Positions 29,187 to 38,384 of a stretch of 64,000 bases of DNA are shown piece by piece. The stretch is from assembly GCF_020708045.1 (NCBI RefSeq), contig NZ_JAJFES010000005.1, positions 276,538 through 340,537 of the forward strand. The letters run 5' to 3'. The stretch's first letter is position 1. Each line of letters begins with the position of its first letter. This stretch comes from Massilia sp. IC2-278. GTDB taxonomy: Bacteria; Pseudomonadota; Gammaproteobacteria; Burkholderiales; Burkholderiaceae_D. The translations under genes and the position numbers were made by a program. The notes beneath the pieces were generated by a model. It worked only from the letters and a program-made list of their open reading frames with translations. It was not told the DNA's origin and made no database searches.

Positions 29187-30467
29187 ATGTCGCACTTTTC
29201 GTACCGAGACGGCGTCCTGCACGCCGAACGCACCGCCCTGTCCCGCGTCGCCGAGGAATTCGGCACCCCGACCTACGTCTACTCGAAGTCGGCCCTGCTG
29301 GAAAACTTCGCCGCCTACGCCGACGCTTGCCAGGGCCGAGACGCCCTGGTCTGCTACGCGATGAAGGCCAATTCCAACCTGGCCATCCTCGACCTGCTGG
29401 CGCGTGAGGGCGCGGGCTTCGACATCGTCTCGGGCGGCGAACTGCTGCGCGTGATCGCCGCCGGCGGCGATCCGGGCAAGGTGATCTTCTCGGGCGTGGG
29501 CAAGACCGAGGCCGAGATGCGCCTGGCCCTGGAACACGGCATCCTCTGCTTCAACGTCGAGTCGATTCCGGAACTGCACCGCCTGAACGAGGTGGCCGGC
29601 AGCATGGGCAAGCGCGCGCCGGTGTCGCTGCGCGTGAACCCGAACGTCGACGCCAAGACCCACCCCTACATTGCGACCGGCCTGAAGGCCAACAAGTTCG
29701 GCGTCGCCTTCGACGACGCGCTGGCGACCTACCGCACAGCAAGCTCACTGCCACACCTGGACGTGGTCGGCATCGACTGCCACATCGGCTCGCAGCTACT
29801 CGACGACGCGCCGCTCCTCGAAGCGCTCGATAAGCTGATCGAACTGATCGACACCCTGGACACCGAAGGCATCCATATCCACCACCTGGACATCGGCGGC
29901 GGCATCGGCGTCGACTACGGCGCGGCCGGCGACGCGCCGCCGGTGCCGGTGGGCGACTACCTGGGCCGCCTGTTCGCCCGCATCGACGCCTGGCGCGCCG
30001 CGCGCCACGATGGCCGCGCGGTGAAAGTGATCTTCGAGCCGGGCCGCTCGATCGTCGCCAGCACCGGCGTGCTGCTGACCCGCGTGGAGTTCCTCAAGCC
30101 CGGCGTGGAAAAGAACTTCTGCATCATCGACGCCGCCATGAACGACATGATGCGCCCGACCCTGTACGGCGCCTGGATGGACATGAAGGCGGTCGCGCCG
30201 CGCACCGGCGACGTGCCGGAACTGTACGACGTGGTCGGCCCGGTGTGCGAATCGGGCGACTGGCTGGCGCGCGAACGGGCACTGGCCGTGCAGCCGGGCG
30301 ATCTGCTGGCGATGATGAGCGCCGGCGCCTACGGCATGACCATGGCCTCGAACTACAACACCCGCGGCCGCGCCGCCGAGGTGATCGTCGACGGCGAGCA
30401 GATGCACCTGGTGCGCCGCCGTGAAGAGCCGGTCGAGCTGTACGCGCTGGAATCGATGCTGAAATAA
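29187..30467 (+). CDS. lysA: Diaminopimelate decarboxylase
   Basis: 426 residues. The PLP lysine is Lys60 in CYAMKANSN; the glycine-rich phosphate loop is DIGGGIGVDY, with EPGRSIVA and the dimer-shared CESGD and AYGM motifs. It converts meso-diaminopimelate to lysine, the last step of the pathway. Probably co-transcribed with lptM. A terminator follows. Confidence 0.97.
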   Translation: MSHFSYRDGVLHAERTALSRVAEEFGTPTYVYSKSALLENFAAYADACQGRDALVCYAMKANSNLAILDLLAREGAGFDIVSGGELLRVIAAGGDPGKVIFSGVGKTEAEMRLALEHGILCFNVESIPELHRLNEVAGSMGKRAPVSLRVNPNVDAKTHPYIATGLKANKFGVAFDDALATYRTASSLPHLDVVGIDCHIGSQLLDDAPLLEALDKLIELIDTLDTEGIHIHHLDIGGGIGVDYGAAGDAPPVPVGDYLGRLFARIDAWRAARHDGRAVKVIFEPGRSIVASTGVLLTRVEFLKPGVEKNFCIIDAAMNDMMRPTLYGAWMDMKAVAPRTGDVPELYDVVGPVCESGDWLARERALAVQPGDLLAMMSAGAYGMTMASNYNTRGRAAEVIVDGEQMHLVRRREEPVELYALESMLK

Positions 30468-30513
30468 AGCGTTTTGCCGCCGACGTGCGTTGACGGCTTG
30501 ATAAGATGTTAGG

Positions 30514-30545
30514 ATGCTCCGGATAAACTTCCGGAGCATTTTTTT
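30514..30545 (+). terminator. Intrinsic terminator after lysA, overlapping the next RBS
   Basis: ATGCTCCGGA (30514-30523) pairs with TCCGGAGCAT (30530-30539), then a T run to 30545. The ATG of the next gene begins at 30546, and the GGAG in the 3' arm is 9 bases before it, so the terminator hairpin also holds the Shine-Dalgarno sequence. Confidence 0.85.
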
Positions 30546-32360
30546 ATGCACGCAGCTGTCCAGCCCGGCGCGGCGCCGGCATCCGAATCGTCCGCCATGC
30601 CACGCATCGCCCTGCTGCGCACCGGCATCGGCCTGGTCCAGGGCGTGATCCTCTATTTGCTCTACCTGGTTGCAGACTACGACGTCTGGCCCGCCATCGA
30701 ACCCCTGTTGTTTGCGCCGGTGCTGCTGGTGGCGCTGTTCGCGCCCATCCTCCTGATCAGCGGCCTTGGCCACCTGACGCGGCGCCAGGTGCTCGCCTGG
30801 GTTTCCACGGCCGCGGTCCTGGTGGCGGCGCTGGCGGTGTACGACATCTGGCGCATGGGGAACATGCCGGAGCGCTGGAACGATTCGCATGTGACGATGC
30901 CTTCGGGCGAACTGTGCGTCTTCCTGGCCGCCAGCCTGTTCATCGCCCATGCCCTCGTGTTGTCCGGCGCGCACGACCGGCGCCGCATCGCCGCCTATGC
31001 CACCTATTTCGAAATCGCCTGGAAACTCGGCGTGCAACTGGCCTTCAGCGGCCTGTTCGTCGGCATCGCCTGGGCCGCCCTGCTGCTGGGCTCCGAGCTG
31101 TTCAGGCTGGTGAAGATCGACTTTCTGTGGAAGCTGATCCGCGAACCCTGGTTCGGCATCCCGGTGACGGCCTTTGCCTTTTCCAGCGCCATGCACCTGA
31201 CCGACGTGCGCCCCGCCATCGTGCAGGGCATCCGCGGCCTGCTGCTGGTGCTGGCATCCTGGATCCTGCCGGTGCTGACCCTGATCGTCGCGGGCTTTCT
31301 CGCCAGCCTGCCGTTCACGGGACTGGAACCGCTCTGGGCCACGCGCTCGGCCGCTGCCGTGCTGCTGTGCGCCGACGCCGCGCTGGTTATCCTCATCAAT
31401 GCGGCCTGGCAGAACGGCAGTGCGCCGGTGGTCCGGGTCATCCGCCTGAGCGCCCGTCTGGCGGCCCTGCTGCCCGTGCCGCTGACCGCGATTGCCATCT
31501 ACGCGCTGGCGCTGCGCGTGGGCGAGCATGGCTGGACGGTCGACCGCATCGTCGCCGCCGCCTGCATGCTGGTCGCCAGCTGCTATGCCATCGGCTACGC
31601 GGCGGCGGCGCTGCGCAAGGGCTGGCTGGCCCTGCTGGCGCGGGTGAACATCGCCACCGCCTTCGTGGTGCTGGGCACGGTGCTGCTGCTGTTTTCGCCC
31701 CTGCTCGATCCGGCCCGGGTGTCGGTGAACAGCCAGCTGGCGCGCCTGGAAGCGAAGAAGGTCGGCATCGACAAGTTCGACCTCGCCTACCTACGTTTCG
31801 ACGGCCAGCGCTTCGGCCAGGAAGCGCTGGCCCGGCTCGACGGCGCGGCCGCCACCAGCGGCGACCAGGCCTTGCATGAGCGGATTGCCGCCGTGAAGAA
31901 GATGCGCTGGCGCTGGGCCCAGGAAGAAGACCAGGTCCAGACGCCGGCTGCGCTGGCAAGCAAGGTGCGCGTCCTGCCCGAAGGCACGCGCCTGCCGGAC
32001 AGCTTCCTGCGCACGGACTGGACGGCCGCAACGGGCGATATCTACCTCCCGCGCTGCCTGGTCACGGCCAGCGCACGATGCACCGCCTATCTGCTCGACG
32101 TGAACGGCGATGGCAAGGACGAGGTACTCGTCATGGACGAGGCGCACCCCTGGTCGCTGGTGGTGCAGGAAGATGCCGAAGGACGCTGGCACGCCCTGGC
32201 CACGATGAGCGTAGTCAAGTGCGGCAGGACGGAAGCAGGCAAGGCGGATGCGCTGCCGCGGACAGTCGCGCCGGCCTTGCCGGACATCGATTTCGGCGGC
32301 GGCAAGCGCTACCAGCTCAGTCCGGCCGGCAGTCGGGACCGGGATTGCTCCGGCCCCTGA
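30546..32360 (+). CDS. DUF4153-type multi-spanning membrane protein
   Basis: 604 residues. About ten to eleven hydrophobic helices fill residues 20-400 (for example GVILYLLYLVADYDVWPAIE and VILINAAWQ), followed by a soluble C-terminal region of about 200 residues that includes an EF-hand-like DVNGDGKDEVLV. The membrane part resembles DUF4153 proteins. No enzyme motif is seen. The start ATG at 30546 uses the GGAG inside the lysA terminator stem; an internal ATG at 30597 is an alternative that would free it from the hairpin. Confidence 0.7.
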   Translation: MHAAVQPGAAPASESSAMPRIALLRTGIGLVQGVILYLLYLVADYDVWPAIEPLLFAPVLLVALFAPILLISGLGHLTRRQVLAWVSTAAVLVAALAVYDIWRMGNMPERWNDSHVTMPSGELCVFLAASLFIAHALVLSGAHDRRRIAAYATYFEIAWKLGVQLAFSGLFVGIAWAALLLGSELFRLVKIDFLWKLIREPWFGIPVTAFAFSSAMHLTDVRPAIVQGIRGLLLVLASWILPVLTLIVAGFLASLPFTGLEPLWATRSAAAVLLCADAALVILINAAWQNGSAPVVRVIRLSARLAALLPVPLTAIAIYALALRVGEHGWTVDRIVAAACMLVASCYAIGYAAAALRKGWLALLARVNIATAFVVLGTVLLLFSPLLDPARVSVNSQLARLEAKKVGIDKFDLAYLRFDGQRFGQEALARLDGAAATSGDQALHERIAAVKKMRWRWAQEEDQVQTPAALASKVRVLPEGTRLPDSFLRTDWTAATGDIYLPRCLVTASARCTAYLLDVNGDGKDEVLVMDEAHPWSLVVQEDAEGRWHALATMSVVKCGRTEAGKADALPRTVAPALPDIDFGGGKRYQLSPAGSRDRDCSGP

Positions 32361-32369
32361 TGCCTTGGG

Positions 32370-32996
32370 TCAGGCGCGCACCGCCGCCCGCGCCTTGACC
32401 CGGCTCCAGTACACGCGCAGCGCCAGCAGCAGCGCCACGATCGCGGCAAACAGCATCGGCTGCGCCAGGTTGTTCTTGGCCGCCTTCATCCACCAGAAGT
32501 GCAGCACGGCGAGTGGCGCGACCACGTAGATCAGCCGGTGCAGCCACTGCCAGCGCTTGCCGCCCAGGCGCCGGATCATGGCGTTGGTGCTGGTCGCCGC
32601 TAAGGGAATCAGCAGCACGAAGGCGATGAAGCCGACCAGGATGAAGGGCCGCTTGGCGACGTCGCGCAGCATCGACGCGACATCGAAGAAATGGTCGAAC
32701 CAGAAGAAGGCGATGAAGTGCAGCAGCGCATAAAAGAAGGCGAACAGCCCGATCATGCGCCGCAATTTGACCACCCAGTTCCAGCCCGTGAGCCGGCGCA
32801 GCGGCGTCACCGCCAGCGTGATGCACAAGGTGTACAAGGCCCAGTCGCCGCTCTGGTGCGTGATGTAGGCCAGCGGATCGACCGGCACGCCGGCCACCAC
32901 CTGCCAGCCGCTCCACAGGAAAGGCAGCAGCGCCAGCACGAACAGCGCCGCCTTGATCGCGGTGATCTGTTTCGCCGAAGGACCCGCCGCCGCCAT
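32370..32996 (-). CDS. msrQ: Heme-binding membrane subunit MsrQ
   Basis: 208 residues with six predicted membrane helices. Conserved heme-site segments include ITHQSGDWAL, RRMIGLFAFFYALLH and WQWLHRLIYVVAPLAVLHF. MsrQ (YedZ) passes electrons from the quinone pool or flavin reductase to periplasmic MsrP. The ATG shares a base with the msrP stop (TGATG), so the two are coupled. Confidence 0.95.
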   Translation of the reverse strand: MAAAGPSAKQITAIKAALFVLALLPFLWSGWQVVAGVPVDPLAYITHQSGDWALYTLCITLAVTPLRRLTGWNWVVKLRRMIGLFAFFYALLHFIAFFWFDHFFDVASMLRDVAKRPFILVGFIAFVLLIPLAATSTNAMIRRLGGKRWQWLHRLIYVVAPLAVLHFWWMKAAKNNLAQPMLFAAIVALLLALRVYWSRVKARAAVRA

Positions 32997-33994
32997 CAGA
33001 AGAACCTTTTCAGGTCCATGCCCACGTACAGCGAAGCGACCTCGTTATAGCCGTTGAACATCAGCGTATCGCGCTTGCGCTTGAAGAAGCCGTCTTCGCC
33101 GATGCGGCGCTCGGTGGCCTGCGACCATCGCGGGTGGTCCACCTTCGGGTTCACGTTCGAATAAAAGCCGTATTCGCGTGGCGCCGACACGTTCCAGGCC
33201 GTCTTCGGCTGGTCGCGCGTGAAGCGGATGCGCACGATGGACTTCGGCGACTTGAAGCCGTACTTCCAGGGCACCACCACGCGCACCGGCGCGCCGTTCT
33301 GGTTCGGCAGCACCTGGCCGTACATGCCGACGGTGAGCAGCGCCAGCGGATGCATGGCTTCGTCCATGCGCAGGCCTTCCACATACGGCCAGTCGAGCAC
33401 GCCGCTCCTCAGGCCCGGCATCTGGGACCGGTCGGCCAGGGTGGTGAATTCGACGTACTTGGCGTTGCCGGTCGGCTCCACCGCCTTGATGAGGTTCGAC
33501 AGCGAATAGCCGACCCAGGGAATCACCATCGACCAGCCCTCGACGCAGCGCAGGCGGTAGATGCGTTCTTCCAGCGGCGCCAGTTTGGTCAGGCTGTCGA
33601 TGTCCAGGCGCAGCGGCTTTTTCACCTCGCCTTCGATGGCGACCGTCCAGGGCCGGGTGCGCAGGGTGTGCGCATTCTCGGCCGGATCGGTCTTGTCGAG
33701 GCCGAATTCGTAGAAGTTGTTGTAATGGGTGGCGTCGCGCAGCGAGGTCTGCGGCTCGGTGGTGGAAAAGGCCGGGTTGGCTTTCGCGGCCAGCTTCTGC
33801 ACCGGCGCGGCGTTCTGCGTGGAGACGCCCTGGGCAAAGGCTTCGCGGTTCGCCATTTCCCACAGCGCGCTGCCGACGGCGGCGCCGGCGGCCATGCGCG
33901 CGATGAACTTGCGACGCTCCTCATACACCTCGCGCGGGGTGATTTCGGAGGCAAATGGCCGGTCCAGGCCGTTCGGGTTTTGTTTGATCAACAT
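32996..33994 (-). CDS. msrP: Protein-methionine-sulfoxide reductase catalytic subunit MsrP
   Basis: Start 33994 ([20 protein letters not shown]) gives 332 residues. A Tat signal ([16 protein letters not shown]) is near residue 30. The oxidoreductase molybdopterin domain follows, with the Mo-ligand Cys in [15 protein letters not shown]. It repairs oxidised methionines in periplasmic proteins. An 11-bp inverted repeat in its leader reaches the ribosome binding site. Confidence 0.95.
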   Translation of the reverse strand: MLIKQNPNGLDRPFASEITPREVYEERRKFIARMAAGAAVGSALWEMANREAFAQGVSTQNAAPVQKLAAKANPAFSTTEPQTSLRDATHYNNFYEFGLDKTDPAENAHTLRTRPWTVAIEGEVKKPLRLDIDSLTKLAPLEERIYRLRCVEGWSMVIPWVGYSLSNLIKAVEPTGNAKYVEFTTLADRSQMPGLRSGVLDWPYVEGLRMDEAMHPLALLTVGMYGQVLPNQNGAPVRVVVPWKYGFKSPKSIVRIRFTRDQPKTAWNVSAPREYGFYSNVNPKVDHPRWSQATERRIGEDGFFKRKRDTLMFNGYNEVASLYVGMDLKRFF

Positions 33995-34002
33995 CGGGAA
34001 CT

Positions 34003-34043
34003 CCGCAGGCAATCGACGTTCTACCTTACACCATTGCCTGCGG
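34003..34043 (-). promoter_or_regulatory. Leader hairpin at the msrP ribosome binding site
   Basis: CCGCAGGCAAT (34003-34013) and ATTGCCTGCGG (34033-34043) are perfect complements with a 19-base loop. On the msrP transcript the 3' arm ends in CTGCGG, whose last bases start the Shine-Dalgarno CGGAG, 8 bases before the ATG. The fold could therefore limit msrP translation. Confidence 0.45.
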
Positions 34044-34102
34044 AACCGTCGGGCGCTTGGCCGATCGGTGATGTTGTGGGCGCGTTTCGGGTAACTCCGA
34101 AA

Positions 34103-35302
34103 TTACAGCTCGCCGTAGGAATGCAACCCCGACAGGAACATGTTCACGCCCAGGAAGGCAAACGTGGTCACCAGCAAGCCCACCAGCGCCCACCAGGCCG
34201 CCATCTTGCCGCGCAGGCCGTTAATCAAACGCAGGTGCAGCCAGGCGGCGTAGTTCAGCCAGACGATCAGCGCCCAGGTTTCCTTCGGGTCCCACGACCA
34301 GTAGCCGCCCCAGGCTTCGGCCGCCCACAGCGCGCCGAGGATGGTGGCCACGGTGAAGAAGGCAAAGCCAACCGAGATCGCCTTGTACATCACGTCGTCC
34401 AGCACTTCCAGCGACGGCAGGCGGTCCGCCAGGATGCCATGCGATTTCAGGAGGTAGGCCGTGCCGACCATCGCCGCCAGGGCAAAGGTGCCGTAGCCGA
34501 TGAAGTTGGCCGGTACGTGGATCTTCATCCACCAGCTTTGCAGGGCCGGCACCAGCGGCTGGATGGTGGCGGCGTCGCGCGACACCGTGTACCAGAGCAG
34601 GAAGGCGACCGCCGCCGAAATGATCAGCAGTACAAAGGCGCCCAGCTGGCGCGTGGCATAGCGCTCTTCGTAGTACAGGTAGAACAGCGCCGTGATCATC
34701 GCGAACAGGATGAACACCTCGTACAAATTCGACACCGGGATGTGGCCGACGTCCGGCCCGATCAGGTAAGACTCGAACCAGCGCACCATCATGCCGGTAA
34801 AGCCCAGCACCACGGCGGCCCAGCACAGGCGCGAACCGATGGCGCCGCCCGAGCCCGAGCGGCTGAGCAGCCCGATCCAGTAGAACACGGTCGAGAACAC
34901 GAACAGCGCACTCATCCACAGGATGGCCGACTGGCTCGACAGCATGTACTTGAGGAAGAATTTCTGCTCGGCCGCCGCCAGCGAGCCGTCGTACATCGAG
35001 ATCGCCCACAGCGACAGCAGGGCCACCACCGGCATCAGCCAGCGCACGGGCTTCCAGTGCCAGCCCAAGGCGGCAAAGGTCGGCGCCGACAGCAGCAGGA
35101 TCGCGCGTTCGTAGCCGTCCATGAAGTGGGCGTAGCGGCTCAGCGCAAACAGGGCCGCGGCCAGCAGGCCGGCGCCGAACAGCCAGTCGATGGCGCTCAA
35201 GCGGCGGAAATAGCCGGGCGCTTCGGTGTACACGCCACCCTTGTCGATGCTGACAGGACGTGGGGTCGGGGCGGGGTGGGATGATTCCCGGGATGCTTCC
35301 AT
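34103..35302 (-). CDS. ccsB: Cytochrome c biogenesis protein CcsB (ResC)
   Basis: The ATG at 35302 with GGAGAAAGAT in front gives 399 residues; a TTG further out is less likely. It has about eight membrane helices and the heme-handling WWD-type motif WGGYWSWDPKETWALIVW flanked by His residues. CcsB and ResB make up the System II (Ccs) heme lyase that attaches heme to c-type apocytochromes in the periplasm. It follows resB by 37 bases. Confidence 0.95.
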   Translation of the reverse strand: MEASRESSHPAPTPRPVSIDKGGVYTEAPGYFRRLSAIDWLFGAGLLAAALFALSRYAHFMDGYERAILLLSAPTFAALGWHWKPVRWLMPVVALLSLWAISMYDGSLAAAEQKFFLKYMLSSQSAILWMSALFVFSTVFYWIGLLSRSGSGGAIGSRLCWAAVVLGFTGMMVRWFESYLIGPDVGHIPVSNLYEVFILFAMITALFYLYYEERYATRQLGAFVLLIISAAVAFLLWYTVSRDAATIQPLVPALQSWWMKIHVPANFIGYGTFALAAMVGTAYLLKSHGILADRLPSLEVLDDVMYKAISVGFAFFTVATILGALWAAEAWGGYWSWDPKETWALIVWLNYAAWLHLRLINGLRGKMAAWWALVGLLVTTFAFLGVNMFLSGLHSYGEL

Positions 35303-35339
35303 ATCTTTCTCCAATGCTGCTGGTACTGGCAGCGTCAGC

Positions 35340-37433
35340 TTACGCCGATTGCGGCAGCTTGGCTGCCAGGTCGGCGAATTCTTTCTCGAAATCCAGGGTC
35401 TTGCGCTGGGTGCTCATCGCCATCAGGGCGTGGGCGCCGTCACCATCCTGGCGCACCCACACCCACAGGCGGCGCTCGCGGATGTAGAACATCGCAAAGA
35501 TGCCGGCCACCAGCAGCACGCAGCCGAGGTAGACGATCTTCTTGCCCGGCGAACGCGTCACCTGCAGCACCGAGGCTTTTACTTCATGGAACTCGTCCAG
35601 CTGCAAATAGACCGGGGCGCCGTAGAAGAAGCTGTCCGACAGCGCGTTCGTCGCCAGTTGCAGGAAGCGGCCGTGCTTGTCGCTGCCTTCGATGGCCGCT
35701 TCGCCATCCTTGGCGCGGGCCACCTGCCACAGCTCCCACAGCACGCCGTTGAGCATCTTGATGAAGACGTTGGCCGCCTTTTCCTGCTCGGCCGCCGGGA
35801 TCTTTTCCAGGAACTGGGCCACGGCGACAAAGCCGCCCGGTGTATTGTCGCCGGCAAAGATGCCGAGCGTGCGTTCGGCCGACTGGCGCAGCTGGTCGCC
35901 AAAGCCGGGCTGGCTCCCCTGCCCCGGCGCCAGCGCGCGCGCCGCGTAGCGTTCGGCGGCCTGCGTGCGCAGGGCCGGGTTGGCGAGCGCGGCGCGCAGG
36001 CGCATCCATTCGCGCACGCTGTAGTTGTCGTCGGCCGGGATGCGCAGGAAGCGGAAGCCTTCGGCCGGGCTGGTGCGCACGCCGGCCAGGAAGACTTGCG
36101 AACCTTCGAGCGTCACCGGCTGCATGTAGTTCATGAATTCGCGTGCCTGGCCGGTCTGGTCGCGCAGCTTGTATTGCACGCTCGGGCCGACGTTCTTCAA
36201 GTCCTTGTTGTTCGCGTTCTTGCCGGCCGAACCCGAGGCCTTGCCCAGGGTCGCCGCGAACTGCTCGTTGAAGGATTGGCCCTTGGTGACGGCGCGCACG
36301 TCGTTGCCGGCCGCCGTGTTCTCGACGTTGAAGGGACGGAAACCCGACCACTCGACGGCAAAGGCGCCGCTCGGCGTTTTCAGGTCGGTGGAATTGCCGA
36401 CGACGCCGGCAATGTCGAAGGACTTCGACTCGGTGCCCGCCATCGGGAAGCCGGTGAGTTTGAGCTTGCTGCCGCCGTCCTCGAAGCTCGACTGGTAGAC
36501 GGCCACGCCTTTATAAATCAGCGGCTCGTTGACCTTGATGGTGGCCGGGAAAGTCTTGCCCGCCTCGCGGTCGTGCACCACGACGTCGCTGGCGAACAGC
36601 TTCGGCATGCCGGTCGAATAGAAATCGATGTGGAATTTCTTCAGCTCGATGGCGAACGGTAAATCCTGCACCAGCACGCCGGTGGCCTGCGGCAGGATCG
36701 CGGTGTTGCCGGTCTGGCCTTCGGCCAGCAGGGTGTTGCCGCGGTAGGTCGGGTTGCCCAGGCCGAGGCGGTGCTGGGCCGGAATCTGGGAAATCACGCC
36801 AGTGCCGGCATACGGCGTCTTACCCAGGAACCATTGCTGGAAGCGGATGGGCAGTTCGGAATCGAGCATGCCGCCCAGCAGGATCACGATGATCGCCGTA
36901 TGCGCGAAGATATAGCCGAACTTGTTGCCGGCGCCCTTCTTCGCCGCCACCAGGATGCCGTGGCCCTTGTCCACCACCTTCACTTTGTAGCCGGCGTGCC
37001 CGAGGCGGTTCGCGCTCTGCTGGGCCAGGGCCACGTAGTCGAGCGGCGTGCTCCATTCACTTTTGTGGTGGAAGTTGCGCAGCGATTCCTCGCGCACGTG
37101 GTCGCGCCAGCTGCGCATGTCGCGCATCATCTTCGGCGCGTTGCGCACGACGCACAGGCCGGTGGACACGATCAGCGCCAGCAGGATCGCCAGGAACCAC
37201 CAAGCGGTATACACCGTGTACAGGCCGAGCTTGCGGAAGACTTCATACCAGAAGGGGCCGAACTGATTCACGTAGTTCGGCATGGCGTCGCCCTGGCGCA
37301 ACACCGTGCCGATGATGGCGGCAATCGCCAGGATCATCAGCAAACTGATGGCAAACCGCATCGATGAGACCAGCTCGACGGCTTCGGCCAGCGCGCGCCG
37401 GCGCGTCTTCAATTCAATTCCCGTGGTGCTCAT
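35340..37433 (-). CDS. resB: Cytochrome c biogenesis protein ResB (Ccs1)
   Basis: 697 residues. Three N-terminal membrane helices (RFAISLLMILAIAAIIGTVL, then WWFLAILLALIVSTGLCVVR and FGYIFAHTAIIVILLGGM), a large periplasmic domain, and a final helix (KIVYLGCVLLVAGIFAMFYI) give the Ccs1 topology. It is the partner of CcsB in heme delivery. The length is on the long side but normal for betaproteobacteria. A terminator separates it from cytochrome c upstream. Confidence 0.95.
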   Translation of the reverse strand: MSTTGIELKTRRRALAEAVELVSSMRFAISLLMILAIAAIIGTVLRQGDAMPNYVNQFGPFWYEVFRKLGLYTVYTAWWFLAILLALIVSTGLCVVRNAPKMMRDMRSWRDHVREESLRNFHHKSEWSTPLDYVALAQQSANRLGHAGYKVKVVDKGHGILVAAKKGAGNKFGYIFAHTAIIVILLGGMLDSELPIRFQQWFLGKTPYAGTGVISQIPAQHRLGLGNPTYRGNTLLAEGQTGNTAILPQATGVLVQDLPFAIELKKFHIDFYSTGMPKLFASDVVVHDREAGKTFPATIKVNEPLIYKGVAVYQSSFEDGGSKLKLTGFPMAGTESKSFDIAGVVGNSTDLKTPSGAFAVEWSGFRPFNVENTAAGNDVRAVTKGQSFNEQFAATLGKASGSAGKNANNKDLKNVGPSVQYKLRDQTGQAREFMNYMQPVTLEGSQVFLAGVRTSPAEGFRFLRIPADDNYSVREWMRLRAALANPALRTQAAERYAARALAPGQGSQPGFGDQLRQSAERTLGIFAGDNTPGGFVAVAQFLEKIPAAEQEKAANVFIKMLNGVLWELWQVARAKDGEAAIEGSDKHGRFLQLATNALSDSFFYGAPVYLQLDEFHEVKASVLQVTRSPGKKIVYLGCVLLVAGIFAMFYIRERRLWVWVRQDGDGAHALMAMSTQRKTLDFEKEFADLAAKLPQSA

Positions 37434-37478
37434 TCTCAGACTTACTTTCTCATGCGGTCAGGTGCGCCGCGAGTTTAC

Positions 37479-37514
37479 AGCAAAAAGGGCGTCAGCTCGC
37501 GCTGGACGCCCTTT
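37479..37514 (-). terminator. Intrinsic terminator between cytochrome c and resB
   Basis: AAAGGGCGTC (37484-37493) pairs with GACGCCCTTT (37505-37514); on the minus strand TTTTTGC follows. It lies 22 bases past the cytochrome gene's stop, so resB, ccsB, msrP and msrQ need read-through or a promoter in the 50 bases beyond. Confidence 0.8.
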
Positions 37515-37536
37515 CCTTACGGGTGGAGCATACTGA

Positions 37537-38247
37537 TCAGCGCAGGCCCGCGATGTAGTCGGCAACCGCCTTCATTTCCGCATCCGACAGGCGCTGGGAC
37601 AGGACCGTCATCTGCGGGCTGTTGGCGCGCGCACCGGTCTTGAATGCAGCCAATTGGGCCAGGGTGTAATCTTGATGCTGGCCGGCCAGGCGCGGATACT
37701 GGATCGGGATGCCGGCGCCGGCGGCGCCATGGCAGCTGGCGCAAGCGGCGACGCCCTTGTCGGCAATGCCGCCGCGGTAGATCTTGCGGCCCAGTTCCAC
37801 GGTATCCTTGTTCTTCGCAGCGCCCGGCTTCACTTTCTGCACAGCGAGGTAGGCAGCGATATTGCGCTTGTCTTCCTCGGTCAGCATCTTGGCGTAGGTG
37901 GTCATCACCGGGTTGTTGCGCTGCGGCGTCGTGAAGTCGACCAGTTGCTTGTGGGTGTAGGCTTCGAACTGCGCCGAGAGTTTCGGGTTCGCGACGATGG
38001 TCGAGTTGCCGTTGGCGCCATGGCAGGACAGGCAGGCCGGCAAGCCGCGCGCGGTGTCGCCGCTTTCGTACAGGGTGGCGCCTTTGGCAGGGTCGGCTTT
38101 GGCGGCAGCAGAAGCAGCGGCAGGCTGGGCTGCGGCAGGCTGGGCAGCGACAGGCTGGGCAGCGGCAGCGGAACCGAACGCCAGGGTGGCAAGCAACAAC
38201 GATTTCATGAACACCGCACTAGCGGACGATACAGACACACGATTCAT
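37537..38247 (-). CDS. Di-heme cytochrome c4-type protein
   Basis: Start 38247 (MNRVSVSSASAVFMKSLLLA) gives 236 residues with a signal peptide. A low-complexity stretch of AAQPVAAQP and AAAQPAAA units follows. Two class I domains each have one heme site, CLSCH and CASCH, with the Met ligands in downstream PVMTTYAKML and PQMTVLS. This is the c4 layout: a periplasmic electron carrier, often to cbb3 oxidase. It sits next to the System II genes that would mature it. Confidence 0.92.
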   Translation of the reverse strand: MNRVSVSSASAVFMKSLLLATLAFGSAAAAQPVAAQPAAAQPAAASAAAKADPAKGATLYESGDTARGLPACLSCHGANGNSTIVANPKLSAQFEAYTHKQLVDFTTPQRNNPVMTTYAKMLTEEDKRNIAAYLAVQKVKPGAAKNKDTVELGRKIYRGGIADKGVAACASCHGAAGAGIPIQYPRLAGQHQDYTLAQLAAFKTGARANSPQMTVLSQRLSDAEMKAVADYIAGLR

Positions 38248-38323
38248 TCGAGCACCCTGAAAAAGTCGAAAACAGTTTGATATGTACTGCGGCCTTACCG
38301 GTGGCAAACAATTGATAACCCCT

Positions 38324-38335
38324 TATTGTACAATA
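38324..38335. promoter_or_regulatory. Palindrome in the cytochrome c4/engB divergent region
   Basis: TATTGTACAATA is a perfect 12-bp palindrome about 50 bases before engB and 77 bases before the cytochrome start, in the only AT-rich part of the gap. TACAAT (38329-38334) could be a -10 toward engB. A regulator site or the promoter itself would explain it. Confidence 0.4.
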
Positions 38336-38384
38336 GGATTGTTTCCTCCACGCCTCATTTCCTTGCATTTTTCACCTCTCTTCC

